Program-made: the position numbers and the translations under genes
In this document: one piece after another, positions 8,324 through 16,469 of the stretch
Layout: each line of letters opens with the position of its first letter
Numbering within the stretch: position 1 is the stretch's first letter
Source of the DNA: Bacteroidota bacterium
GTDB lineage: Bacteria > Bacteroidota > Bacteroidia > Chitinophagales > JADIYW01
Assembly (NCBI GenBank): GCA_028288625.1
Contig: JAQBNI010000048.1
Location: 1-48,700 of the forward strand
Length of the DNA stretch: 48,700 nucleotides
Reading direction: 5' to 3'
Notes under the pieces: model-generated
Told to the model about the DNA's origin: nothing
Databases searched by the model: none
Seen by the model: only the letters and a program-made list of their open reading frames with translations

Positions 8324-9426
8324 GCCTGGGTGTTTTGAGATGAGTAATTATTAAGTTCATCATCAAATTGCAATGCGTCATCAGTATTGAAAAATTCCGG
8401 AATTGTTCCGGCATGCGCATTTAAATAGCTCTTTTTATATTCAACAATACCGCTTTGGGCGATTGACTTGCACCGACTGATGGCATCGATGCATGCATAG
8501 TAGCGGGCTCTCGCTTCTTGTGATTGGCGCATCGCATCCGATTCAATTCGATTCATCTCTGCTTGCGTATCCGCTATTGCTTTTTGATTCTTCTGTGCTT
8601 CACAACATTTGGCTTCATATGCTTCGTCCTGTTGACGTTCTTTTTTGCTTCGATGAAATAGAGTGCTCACAAACAAAATGGTACAGAATAATATTTCGCT
8701 GATGGCCGCAATTGCCCACCCGGATACACTGGCAGTGGTGTGTGGAGAAACTTCATCGGTGATAGAAAGATTTATCTGAGAATTTTGTGCAGTAGAGCGG
8801 AGTATGCCGATCATTGCAAACAACACCATTGATCCACCAATGATGAGTACAAGCCGACGGATGAATTGCATCTTGGTTTGTGCTGCTCGAAGCCAGGCTC
8901 CAAAGTTGTGTCCCGCAAAAATGCAAATACTAAGGGTTGCTGCGCCAACTAGCGCTATGGGTTGGGGATATAGTAACTTAAAGCTTGTAAAAGCTAGAAG
9001 GCCATCGGCTGTTGCCATTGCAATGGCCGCAATAACCACGAGCTTTGCATTACGGCGCTTATGCGCATCTCCAAACAATGCATTGCATTCATTTTCGAGC
9101 TTTAGCTGCTTTTGTTGCAGGTCATTAATATCTCGTTGCAACTGCGAAATTTTATCTTTCGCTTTTATCCGTATTTCATTCACATCGGATAACTTGGAAA
9201 CTGGTTGCAGCTTCGCTTTGATTTCATGGATGGCATCTTGCATAGTGCTCTTGATCGAATCAATACAATTTATTTTGTACTCAATGAGTAGTAATAATTG
9301 CAATCGTAATCCGTCTTGCTTTCCTTGTAGCTTGGAGGAATTAATGATCCTTTCTTGCAGCGTTGTCAGATAACTTTCAAGGTCATCGTTAACAACTGCG
9401 GTTGTAGATAATTGCATCTGTTTCAT
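8320..9426 (-). CDS. Coiled-coil membrane protein heading the mobilization operon
   Basis: The 368-residue protein has a long N-terminal coiled coil (about 35-120, rich in Gln, Lys and Leu). Four hydrophobic segments follow (about 128-146, 156-172, 190-208 and 234-255). A second coiled-coil tail of alternating Lys, Glu, Ala and Gln completes it. The layout resembles membrane-bound scaffold or mobilization proteins of Bacteroidota elements; no enzymatic motif is seen. The stop overlaps the vWA lipoprotein start by four bases. It is the first long gene of the six-gene minus-strand operon. Confidence 0.65.
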   Translation of the reverse strand: MKQMQLSTTAVVNDDLESYLTTLQERIINSSKLQGKQDGLRLQLLLLIEYKINCIDSIKSTMQDAIHEIKAKLQPVSKLSDVNEIRIKAKDKISQLQRDINDLQQKQLKLENECNALFGDAHKRRNAKLVVIAAIAMATADGLLAFTSFKLLYPQPIALVGAATLSICIFAGHNFGAWLRAAQTKMQFIRRLVLIIGGSMVLFAMIGILRSTAQNSQINLSITDEVSPHTTASVSGWAIAAISEILFCTILFVSTLFHRSKKERQQDEAYEAKCCEAQKNQKAIADTQAEMNRIESDAMRQSQEARARYYACIDAISRCKSIAQSGIVEYKKSYLNAHAGTIPEFFNTDDALQFDDELNNYSSQNTQA

Positions 9427-9443
9427 GGTGGTTGATTTAATTG

Positions 9444-9674
9444 TTAATGATCATCATGGAATTGAACGAACGTGCCTTTGATTCCGTCATTAGTGTCAAG
9501 CTTATACAGGCATGCACCAAAGCATAACACTATTTCTACTGTTACCTCTAGGCATGGAAAAGAGGAATGGGGATGGTTCAAACAAATCCATAAACCCTCA
9601 TGATGAGAGAAATCATGAGTATACCCGGCAGCGCGCGCCGCTTGTAATTCGCTTGGTAATATAATTGAGTGCAT
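9444..9674 (-). CDS. Small protein, unknown
   Basis: The product is 76 residues. The order ELQAARAAGYTHDF, then a cysteine-containing strand, then LDTNDGIKGTFVQF resembles the roughly 100-residue Bacteroidota family often mislabelled phosphoribosylpyrophosphate synthetase, whose function is unknown. The match is by pattern memory only. The gene lies just upstream of the mobilization operon on the same strand and is short for that family. Confidence 0.5.
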   Translation of the reverse strand: MHSIILPSELQAARAAGYTHDFSHHEGLWICLNHPHSSFPCLEVTVEIVLCFGACLYKLDTNDGIKGTFVQFHDDH

Positions 9675-9718
9675 AACACGCGTGTTTGAGGTGACAATAA
9701 ATAAAGCAGCTCCGGATG

Positions 9719-10015
9719 CTATTCTTCAGGTGTTGCAAGGTTTTCTTTAAGTGATGTGTTGAGATTTAAATATCGGCCTGCACAAACTCTCGCATGATTT
9801 ACAGGATCGTTGTTACTAGAAGGGAAAGTGGAAGTAGTCAATTTTTCAGGGATATCACTTTCTTTTAAAGACGTTCTAGGTTCCTCAAAACTTTGGAAAA
9901 TTTCAATAAATGTTGATTGATCATAAAGTCGGGTAGAGTTCAAAAGAATGGCGGCTTTTTTAGCGTCAGATAAGAATGCCCAGGGGCAGTTCTGTAATGA
10001 AGTTGGACTGTTCAT
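9719..10015 (-). CDS. Small polar protein, unknown
   Basis: The 98-residue product is rich in Ser, Thr, Asn and Pro and has no membrane segment. The N-terminal half (PWAFLSDAKKAAILLNSTRLYDQSTFIEIFQSF) could form two helices; the rest looks disordered. No family is recognised. It is placed head-to-head with the structured region 10054-10187 and on the strand of the mobilization operon. Confidence 0.4.
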   Translation of the reverse strand: MNSPTSLQNCPWAFLSDAKKAAILLNSTRLYDQSTFIEIFQSFEEPRTSLKESDIPEKLTTSTFPSSNNDPVNHARVCAGRYLNLNTSLKENLATPEE

Positions 10016-10053
10016 AACCTAGATTTTAAAAGTTATGAACGAGAAGAGCGGTA

Positions 10054-10069
10054 TTGACAAATATGTCAA
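10054..10069. promoter_or_regulatory. Perfect palindrome, candidate operator
   Basis: TTGACA at 10054-10059 and TGTCAA at 10064-10069 form a six-base inverted repeat with a four-base spacer. It lies between the divergent small gene (start 10015) and the structured transcript candidate. A dyad of this size in a divergent intergenic region is a plausible repressor site; no regulator is identified. Confidence 0.35.
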
Positions 10070-10089
10070 AAAAGAATAATGTATATTTA

Positions 10090-10187
10090 AGCTTCCATAT
10101 CGCTGCTAACTTTATGGAAGTACACATTTCATTGAGCGCTCTTTTCGCTCTTTTAATGGAATCCGGCCCCTCTAGGGTCGGCTTTTT
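10090..10187 (+). ncRNA. Candidate small structured RNA
   Basis: Three hairpins follow one another within 100 bases: CTTCCATA/TATGGAAG (10092-10120), GAGCG/CGCTC followed by TTTT (10134-10154), and CCGGCCC/GGGTCGG followed by CTTTTT (10163-10187). A TATATTTA at 10082-10089 could be a -7 element, but the nearest TTG lies about 25 bases upstream, slightly far. No reading frame fits. An alternative is the structured 5' leader or terminator of a neighbouring gene, or part of an oriT. Confidence 0.35.
10163..10187 (+). terminator. Intrinsic terminator
   Basis: The stem CCGGCCC/GGGTCGG (one wobble) is followed by C and five T on the plus strand, with no plus-strand gene upstream for several kilobases. 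This implies a short plus-strand transcript ending here. Confidence 0.6.
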
Positions 10188-10307
10188 GTTTACTGAATTT
10201 TTGACTATTTTGATCTCCTAGCCATTATTAACCTGCAAGTTGACCAGTAAATAAGGTGTCAACCAACTAATGACTTGTCCTGACTGTTTTTGCCTAATTC
10301 GGCCCTT

Positions 10308-13300
10308 ATGAGAGAGAAACTTGCTATACCAAAAAATGTGGTGAAATTTCTAGAAAGCAAATGGATGGAAAGTTGCCGGGGAGGCACTTACGACATTTTT
10401 CATCAGCAATTAGGTCATTTTGTAGAAACCGAATTGAAGTCTCTTAGCCAATCTAATGTTTCCCAGCATTATTCAAATAAGGCCTCATTACCCAGTGTCG
10501 CTAACTTAGAACGTATTTGCGGACACAGATATCCAAATCACATATCGCGGGGTAATAATTTTTTGCTACCCGATTTATTATCACTATTTGCTTGGGGCCA
10601 TACGTATGAAGAGACATTAAATTATGTAAACCGACTAGCGATTCATCAACCGAATGAAACTGTACAGAATTCAGAAAAAGGATATGAAACAACTAAGCAA
10701 AATCAAATTGTAAAAAAATTTAAAATTCTAGATGAATCTTATTGGTCTTCTCTGAAAAAAAAGTGTGCTTTAATGCCGAATCTGATTGAGCGGTACTATA
10801 CTCATCTTGATATGAACCAGATTTTACCCGCAATTGCAGCAGGCAAGATTGTAGGGCCAAATGATAGCTTTGACGTTCTTAATGAAGCTAATTCTGTTGA
10901 TATTAAAACACTCAGCCAGATAATTAACAGTGCCTCAAATGATACATTTTCGTTAATCAAAATTCTCGCAGAGGGAGGTACTGGCAAATCAACCTTTTTA
11001 TATTATATAGGATTTTCGCAACAAAAAAATTTTCATGTACTTTCTTTTGACATAACTAACCTTCCAGATACCCAAACGCTTATTCAGCATTGCGACACTT
11101 TATATTCACAAATCCAGAAGCCCTTTATCTTTTTAATTGATGATGTAGCGGCTGTTGAAAAAAGCATAGAAATCACAAACTTCTTAAATGAAATAAAAGA
11201 ACCCTTAAGTGAAATCACATCAAGCATAACGATTGTTGCGGAACGGATTAACAGGTATAAGAATAGGTTCGGTTATAATGAAATAGACAAATTGTTCAGC
11301 GGCTGCATTCAAACGATCCAATATACTTCACCAGATTTTGAAAAAGTGTTCATAAACATATATGAAGAATTACAAAAAAATAATTTAGGCCTAGAAGATT
11401 TAAAGATTAAAGATGCATGCAAAGGCTTATTTCTGAATGCAGATATTACAAAGTTATCTGAGAAAACTTGGTCCCTTCTGAATTTTTTAAACTCAAATAA
11501 TTTAATTAACTATAAGTTCGATTGGGATGATTGGAATGAATTTATAGGTGATAATTCAAGATTTAAATGTCTTGAAAACTTATTTGTTGTAGTTGCATGC
11601 TTCTACCAGTTTGGCATTAAAGTTAATTTAGATTTTCAATCAAGCTTATTACCTGATGCTAATCGACTAATCATTCTTCAAGCTATACACCAACTTGGAA
11701 TCTTAGACAGCCCGATCCAATATTCAGAAGATGAGGATTTTCTACAGCTAAAACACGAATATATAGCAACATGGTATTTGAATAAGCCAGAACATACTTC
11801 ACTAGTAAGAAATTTTTTCAAAAAATTCCTACAAGAAGTTTCTAATCCCATTGCGGCAAAACTCCTCCGGAAAATAAGAAAAACCAGTTCCACTGTTGAG
11901 TTTACTCAGAGTTGTCTAGGTCAGGAATTCACACTTGCTAAATACATTACCATCATTGATCAGTACTTAGTTAACGAAGGTATTATTAATGAAGAGTCAA
12001 GTAAAATGCTAAATGAAAAAGGTATGGCTCTGGTAAAACTTAGTCAAGAAGCCGAGGCAATAGATACCTTTTTATTGGCGATTAAAAAAGATCCCCGAAA
12101 TAACAATCACAGCAGAGATCAGCTCGCGAGACTATACCTTAAATCAGGCAAATATCAACTCGCTTTAGATCAATACATAATAATTGTTTATAACGATGGG
12201 TTTTATGCACTTCGTGAAATAAGAAAAATTATAAAGCTCGGTATTGATTTAAATATTAAATTATCCTACCCCAAACATATCCTAACTTATTCTCAAAAAA
12301 TCATTGAAAACTCTATCACACATGGTGAAGCGGAAATTTTGAAAGCGTATAGAAACTTCATGGCAGATGGCGATATTGAGTCCTCATTCGATTTACTTAA
12401 GAAAGCGAATGCAGCAAGTGGAAAAGTGGCAAGCAGGTATAATCATCTTGCTAATTCAATTCGACTTGTACAAGATAAACTTGCTGTAAAACAATACTGT
12501 TTTGAGAATGCCATAAGCATGTTTACCCAAGTAAATGGAGGAATAAAGAATGTCAAATACGTTACAGATTATGCTGTCTTTCTTTATAAGTTACGTGAGT
12601 TTTCAAAAAGTAATCAGCTAATAAGGAATTTGATACTTACAAATAAGTATGACGAGAAAATAGCTTCACAGATTAGAAATAATTTTGATCGTAGAATTAA
12701 GAATATTAATATGCTATTTTTTAAAGACTTTCCTCATGGCGGTTCTTTCAATGATCAACGCAAGTTTCTTCGACAGCAGTGTCTTGAAGCAAGTATGTTA
12801 GTAAATAATCAAAGTCATCACAAAGGCATTATTTATCGTCACTTAATCTATCAAACAGTTCGACATCATTCTGAAGACAAACATCCTGATATTTACTTCA
12901 ATGCTCTACTGGGAATAGCCAAATGTTATATTTTGCATGCTAAGGATAATTGGAATAATTTTTCTGAACGCGACAATAGGATTATTGGAGAAAATATATA
13001 TGACTTGATCTTAAGAAAAAGAGGAAGCCTAACACAAAAAGAGGGGACGGAAATGATTAAAAATTTGCTTGAACAACGAGAAAACAAAAAGTCAAAAAAA
13101 GCACTTGATATTTTAAATGAGCTTTTAAAAAAATCAGAATTTCAGACGCCCATATATTTTCGTTACAGAGGCAATGCTTATAAAGATCTTGGATATCTTG
13201 AGAACGCATTAAGTAATTATCAACACTCCTTATCCCTATGCTTATCCGGCGACAGCAGCCATAATTTAAATAGATTATATGTACTTTCAAATTTATGTAA

Positions 13301-13469
13301 CCTCATTTGTGAATGGTTAGAATTTAAACCTAATAACACAAAAGTCAAATTAAAAGATGCAGAGTATTATTGCTCGCTAATTGAACGCTTAAACGAATCC
13401 TATAGATTTTTACCTGAGATAAAAGAAAAAATTTCTCAACTAAGAAATATGTTGAATCATGATTCATGA
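10308..13469 (+). CDS. STAND-type P-loop NTPase with TPR-like repeats, putative defence protein
   Basis: From the ATG at 10308 the protein has 1053 residues; an earlier in-frame TTG at 10290 is less likely. An N-terminal region of about 200 residues of unknown type precedes Walker A AEGGTGKST at 221-229 and Walker B FIFLIDDV at 273-280. A winged-helix-like segment follows. The C-terminal half is a long array of helical repeats with TPR character (for example AIDTFLLAIKKDP, YLKSGKYQLALDQY, AYKDLGYLENALSNY). This order is the STAND layout used by Avs-like immune sensors and other signalling ATPases. No effector domain is recognised at the N-terminus. It is monocistronic, and the defence role is inferred from architecture and the surrounding island. 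Confidence 0.7.
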   Translation: MREKLAIPKNVVKFLESKWMESCRGGTYDIFHQQLGHFVETELKSLSQSNVSQHYSNKASLPSVANLERICGHRYPNHISRGNNFLLPDLLSLFAWGHTYEETLNYVNRLAIHQPNETVQNSEKGYETTKQNQIVKKFKILDESYWSSLKKKCALMPNLIERYYTHLDMNQILPAIAAGKIVGPNDSFDVLNEANSVDIKTLSQIINSASNDTFSLIKILAEGGTGKSTFLYYIGFSQQKNFHVLSFDITNLPDTQTLIQHCDTLYSQIQKPFIFLIDDVAAVEKSIEITNFLNEIKEPLSEITSSITIVAERINRYKNRFGYNEIDKLFSGCIQTIQYTSPDFEKVFINIYEELQKNNLGLEDLKIKDACKGLFLNADITKLSEKTWSLLNFLNSNNLINYKFDWDDWNEFIGDNSRFKCLENLFVVVACFYQFGIKVNLDFQSSLLPDANRLIILQAIHQLGILDSPIQYSEDEDFLQLKHEYIATWYLNKPEHTSLVRNFFKKFLQEVSNPIAAKLLRKIRKTSSTVEFTQSCLGQEFTLAKYITIIDQYLVNEGIINEESSKMLNEKGMALVKLSQEAEAIDTFLLAIKKDPRNNNHSRDQLARLYLKSGKYQLALDQYIIIVYNDGFYALREIRKIIKLGIDLNIKLSYPKHILTYSQKIIENSITHGEAEILKAYRNFMADGDIESSFDLLKKANAASGKVASRYNHLANSIRLVQDKLAVKQYCFENAISMFTQVNGGIKNVKYVTDYAVFLYKLREFSKSNQLIRNLILTNKYDEKIASQIRNNFDRRIKNINMLFFKDFPHGGSFNDQRKFLRQQCLEASMLVNNQSHHKGIIYRHLIYQTVRHHSEDKHPDIYFNALLGIAKCYILHAKDNWNNFSERDNRIIGENIYDLILRKRGSLTQKEGTEMIKNLLEQRENKKSKKALDILNELLKKSEFQTPIYFRYRGNAYKDLGYLENALSNYQHSLSLCLSGDSSHNLNRLYVLSNLCNLICEWLEFKPNNTKVKLKDAEYYCSLIERLNESYRFLPEIKEKISQLRNMLNHDS

Positions 13470-13499
13470 TATGATAATTAAACAACAATACTTATTAAA

Positions 13500-14344
13500 T
13501 CACTTGCGCTTATACTCAACTTGCCACACCCCATCTTGCTGCCCGACAAATAAATCCATTGTTTCAATTTTTACCGCAATAGCGATATAGGGCTTACTTT
13601 TTATTTCAGGTTCAAAATAATTGAGCATAAAAAATAGATTGTTTGTCCTATTGTCAAAGATGAAATTTTGTATGCTTGCAACATACTTTTTCTCTCCAAA
13701 CTCTTGTGTTATAAAGTATTTAGAATCCTCAATTATAACTTCTTCTTCATGTGCAACATGAGAACTCTTCATTTTTTTATTCCACCGCCCATTTAGTAAT
13801 CGTGCATCATATAAATCGGTAACAAATTTGGATTGCTCGGTAATTTTATTTCGATATTCTTGTAGCTCGTTCTGTGTTTGCAACAGCATGGTATTTGTTT
13901 GCTCCATTACGTTTTCAAATTTTTTTTCCTCCGCGATTATTTTCGCAAGCATTTCTATATTAGTCTTATAACTGTCTCGCAATGTTAAATACCGCTCTAT
14001 GTCTACCACGCTTCCTTTGGCTATATCCAAACTCCATTTGTTACCCCACCGAAATGCCCATGCATTTAACGCATGAATACTATTGCGCAAAATTGGGATT
14101 ATTAGCGTATAACAGACGGCACTAGCTAGGGTAACCATATGGCGTGTAAAGGATTTAATCTGCTTTCTATAAATGCAAATATCGAAGAGTAATGTTCGTT
14201 CCTTATCTGACTACGATCATACCAAACCAATGCTACAACAACCGGCCAATTAAATATGAGCCAGGAGATAAAAAAAGAGTAAATAAAGGGGTTATTGAAC
14301 CTTTCTTTAATTGCAGATAGAAAATCCTTTGCGTGTTGTTGCAT
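13500..14344 (-). pseudogene. Membrane/coiled-coil protein gene split by a frameshift
   Basis: Two overlapping frames (14126-14344 and 13500-14138) join into one plausible protein. The first half has the basic N-terminus MQQHAKDFLSAIKERFNNPF, a membrane helix and SRLNPLHAIWLP. The second continues LASAVCYTLIIPILRN, a second helix, then a coiled coil (about 60 residues) and a beta-rich C-terminal domain. Adding one C to the CCC run near 14128, or a -1 slip, restores continuity as WLP-LASAV. This family of two-helix proteins of about 290 residues is known in Bacteroidota but has no assigned function. The break may be a real mutation or a sequencing error. Confidence 0.65.
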
Positions 14345-14365
14345 GGGCAAAAGATACAAAATCAT

Positions 14366-14623
14366 TTTTAGGGGTTGCTATTTTGAAATAGCGTAATAAT
14401 ACCCTTGTATAAGTGAATAATTTATCTTTTATTGGCACTTCATATCCCAACAACTCCTCTCAAATGATCTATGAAAAAATTGGCCGATTTATTTTGACAA
14501 ACTAAGGAGATGCGTGTATCAAAAAACACCTTAGTATTTCATAGTGCAAACAAATGAGATAAGAAAGGGTTATAAAAATGCACTTAATAGCTTGCATCAA
14601 CTGCCCTACACTTTAGAACAATA
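14366..14623. other. Structured noncoding stretch downstream of the Cas12-like gene; possible tracrRNA
   Basis: No gene is seen. CTATGAAA (14469-14476) pairs with TTTCATAG (14537-14544). Inside this, CTAAGG (14502-14507) pairs with CCTTAG (14529-14534) and TGT with ACA, making a nested stem. Just left of it, CTCCTCTCAAAT (14453-14464) matches 11 of 12 bases of the CRISPR repeat segment CTCCTTTCAAAT. In a plus-strand RNA it would pair with the crRNA handle. A perfect GCTATTT/AAATAGC hairpin lies at about 14377-14393. The layout is suggestive of a tracrRNA, but transcription is unproven. Confidence 0.35.
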
Positions 14624-16396
14624 TCACTTTGTTTGATTCGAGATCGTTTTACTCACTTTGCGAAACTGTGAACCAGATTTTCTTTTCAGAAGTTCAGCCT
14701 TTTTTTCTTGCTGGTCTTTATAAGCAGTGGCTAAGACGGTATCCCAGTCAATTGGTTCACGTTCCATCGGCACTACGCGGGGTGCATTACACGCAATATT
14801 ATATGCAGCATTTCTATCAGCCGGAATAAAATAGAGAATATTAGTGACGACATCGTTTCGTTTTAGCTGGCGGGTTTTCTCTTTAATACATGGGCAGTTA
14901 GAGATTCCACATTCACGCGGTTTCTTTATTTCCAAAAACTCTTGTTTTTTTCTTTCACCACGAGCCTTACATACAAAGCAATGTCTGCTCGTGTTACGGG
15001 GATCAATAAACAAGACCTGGATGCCGTAATTTTCTGCTTGTTCTTTTATAAAGCGAATCAGTTGTGCATAGCTCCAGTTTCGAAACATAAGCAACATTCG
15101 ATCATAGTAGCTGTCGTATGTTTTGATGATTTGCAGTTCGGTTAAGTTGTCATTTAATAACTTTCGGCCAGCGATCCAAAGCTTTTTGCGTTCGGTAAAG
15201 TCGAGGTCTTCTAAATGGATTGTTCCCGCTCCTTTTTTAACTGCGATTTCTATAAGGGTCTTTGCAAGGTCTCGATTGATTTGCTTTATTAAATCTCGCT
15301 CTTTCTTTCTCAGATTATGCAAGGGCTGTAGTCTTCCGAGTTGTCCTTTACCTGATGCTCCTTCGGATTTAAGGTCTGCTTGGAGATTATTGATTCGATT
15401 ATAAAATTGTGCGCGAAGCTTTGGAATTTTGTGCTTGCTGCCGATTTCTCCTGATTCATTGCCATTGCTCAATGCCCATACGATCGGAACTTTGATCCCA
15501 AGATCGACACCTAAGATCAAATCAGGATTGAGTATTTTTTCACTAACTTCTTTTGTGGGTTGATCGAGTTTGAATACCTGGTTGAGAAATATCTTGTTTT
15601 TTCGGCGATCCATTTGAATGAATGAATCACCAAGTTTCTTAAATCCATCTTGTTGCCCGATGATATGCGTCCGCAAGATGGTTTCGTTTTCGCTTTTATC
15701 GCGACCGAACTCAATTGCAAAAGTGAGTTCTTTGTCGAGTGCCCATTTAAAGCGAATCTGCTCTTTTCCCGTATCGGTTTTGTGAATGTAAAACGGATGA
15801 AAGTTTGAATCATATCCGAAATAGATCGGCATGCCCTTGCTGTATTGCCGAAGCTGCCTCGTGCTTTCCCGCACTCTCGGCCAGTCTGATAGAAACTGTT
15901 GCGATACTTCAAAAAAAGTATTAAAGGCAACGATTGTCGGTATTTGCGGAAACCGTGTTTGCAATGTTTGTAAATAAGAAGAGCGCCGACATTCCGCGGC
16001 AAATATTTTCTTCAAGACATACCGACGATAATAACGCTTGATTTCAGTAAGGCGTGATATTTTTTCTTGCCAGAGGATTCGTTCTTCGCCACTCCTAGTA
16101 GAAGCGACGGTATTATACCATTCTTGAAGCTTCTTCTCCATGCGTTTTACTCGCTCCATTCCTTGCAGGTAGGGAATGGAGTTTGGATCAGTATTTTGAT
16201 ACGTTTCGAAACAATGAGCAACGGTGAGATTAGCAAAAAAATAAAGGTTCCGAAAAAGATATTCGAGAGTATCTAACGTCGCTTTCTTGATAGAAGTGTC
16301 CGAGTCAATCGGTTTGATTTCCATTATCCGGTTACGGACAAAATCATTTGGAACCATACAGTTTATATAATGCGTTTTAAAGAATTTCTTAAACAA
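14624..16396 (-). CDS. Compact Cas12/TnpB-like RNA-guided nuclease (type V effector)
   Basis: The 590-residue protein has the split RuvC core of Cas12 and TnpB. Asp298 is in GVDLGIKVP, Glu396 in IHLEDLDF and Asp527 in PADRNAAYNIA. The zinc-binding insert has Cys473, Cys476, Cys496 and Cys501/503, preceded by DPRNTSRHC. All three acidic residues are intact, so DNA cleavage is expected, unlike Cas12k. The first 290 residues are helical and basic, as expected for RNA/DNA-binding lobes. The size and the 98-residue spacing between the first two motifs resemble Cas12f and type V-U effectors rather than Cas12a or Cas12b. A CRISPR array starts 74 bases upstream; no cas1, cas2 or cas4 is present. The first possible start is TTG at 16396; ATG at 16357 (residue 14) may be the real one. 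Confidence 0.88.
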   Translation of the reverse strand: MFKKFFKTHYINCMVPNDFVRNRIMEIKPIDSDTSIKKATLDTLEYLFRNLYFFANLTVAHCFETYQNTDPNSIPYLQGMERVKRMEKKLQEWYNTVASTRSGEERILWQEKISRLTEIKRYYRRYVLKKIFAAECRRSSYLQTLQTRFPQIPTIVAFNTFFEVSQQFLSDWPRVRESTRQLRQYSKGMPIYFGYDSNFHPFYIHKTDTGKEQIRFKWALDKELTFAIEFGRDKSENETILRTHIIGQQDGFKKLGDSFIQMDRRKNKIFLNQVFKLDQPTKEVSEKILNPDLILGVDLGIKVPIVWALSNGNESGEIGSKHKIPKLRAQFYNRINNLQADLKSEGASGKGQLGRLQPLHNLRKKERDLIKQINRDLAKTLIEIAVKKGAGTIHLEDLDFTERKKLWIAGRKLLNDNLTELQIIKTYDSYYDRMLLMFRNWSYAQLIRFIKEQAENYGIQVLFIDPRNTSRHCFVCKARGERKKQEFLEIKKPRECGISNCPCIKEKTRQLKRNDVVTNILYFIPADRNAAYNIACNAPRVVPMEREPIDWDTVLATAYKDQQEKKAELLKRKSGSQFRKVSKTISNQTK

Positions 16397-16469
16397 TGCT
16401 CATACTAATGAAGCATAAGAAGTTCTCAAGGGTTTCGACGTTTTGATGACGCAAGTTCGTGCATATTGT

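Noticed and set aside
8804-9373. 189-codon plus-strand frame inside the coiled-coil membrane gene
   Set aside because: It is antisense to an operon gene with overlapping neighbours and has no motif; judged a shadow.
10290-10307. Start of the STAND NTPase at TTG 10290
   Set aside because: A proper ATG lies six codons later and the extra residues add no recognised feature.
14624-16396. Calling the nuclease an IS200/IS605 TnpB transposon gene
   Set aside because: No TnpA or transposon ends are visible, the protein is longer than a typical TnpB of about 400 residues, and it sits beside a true repeat-spacer array.
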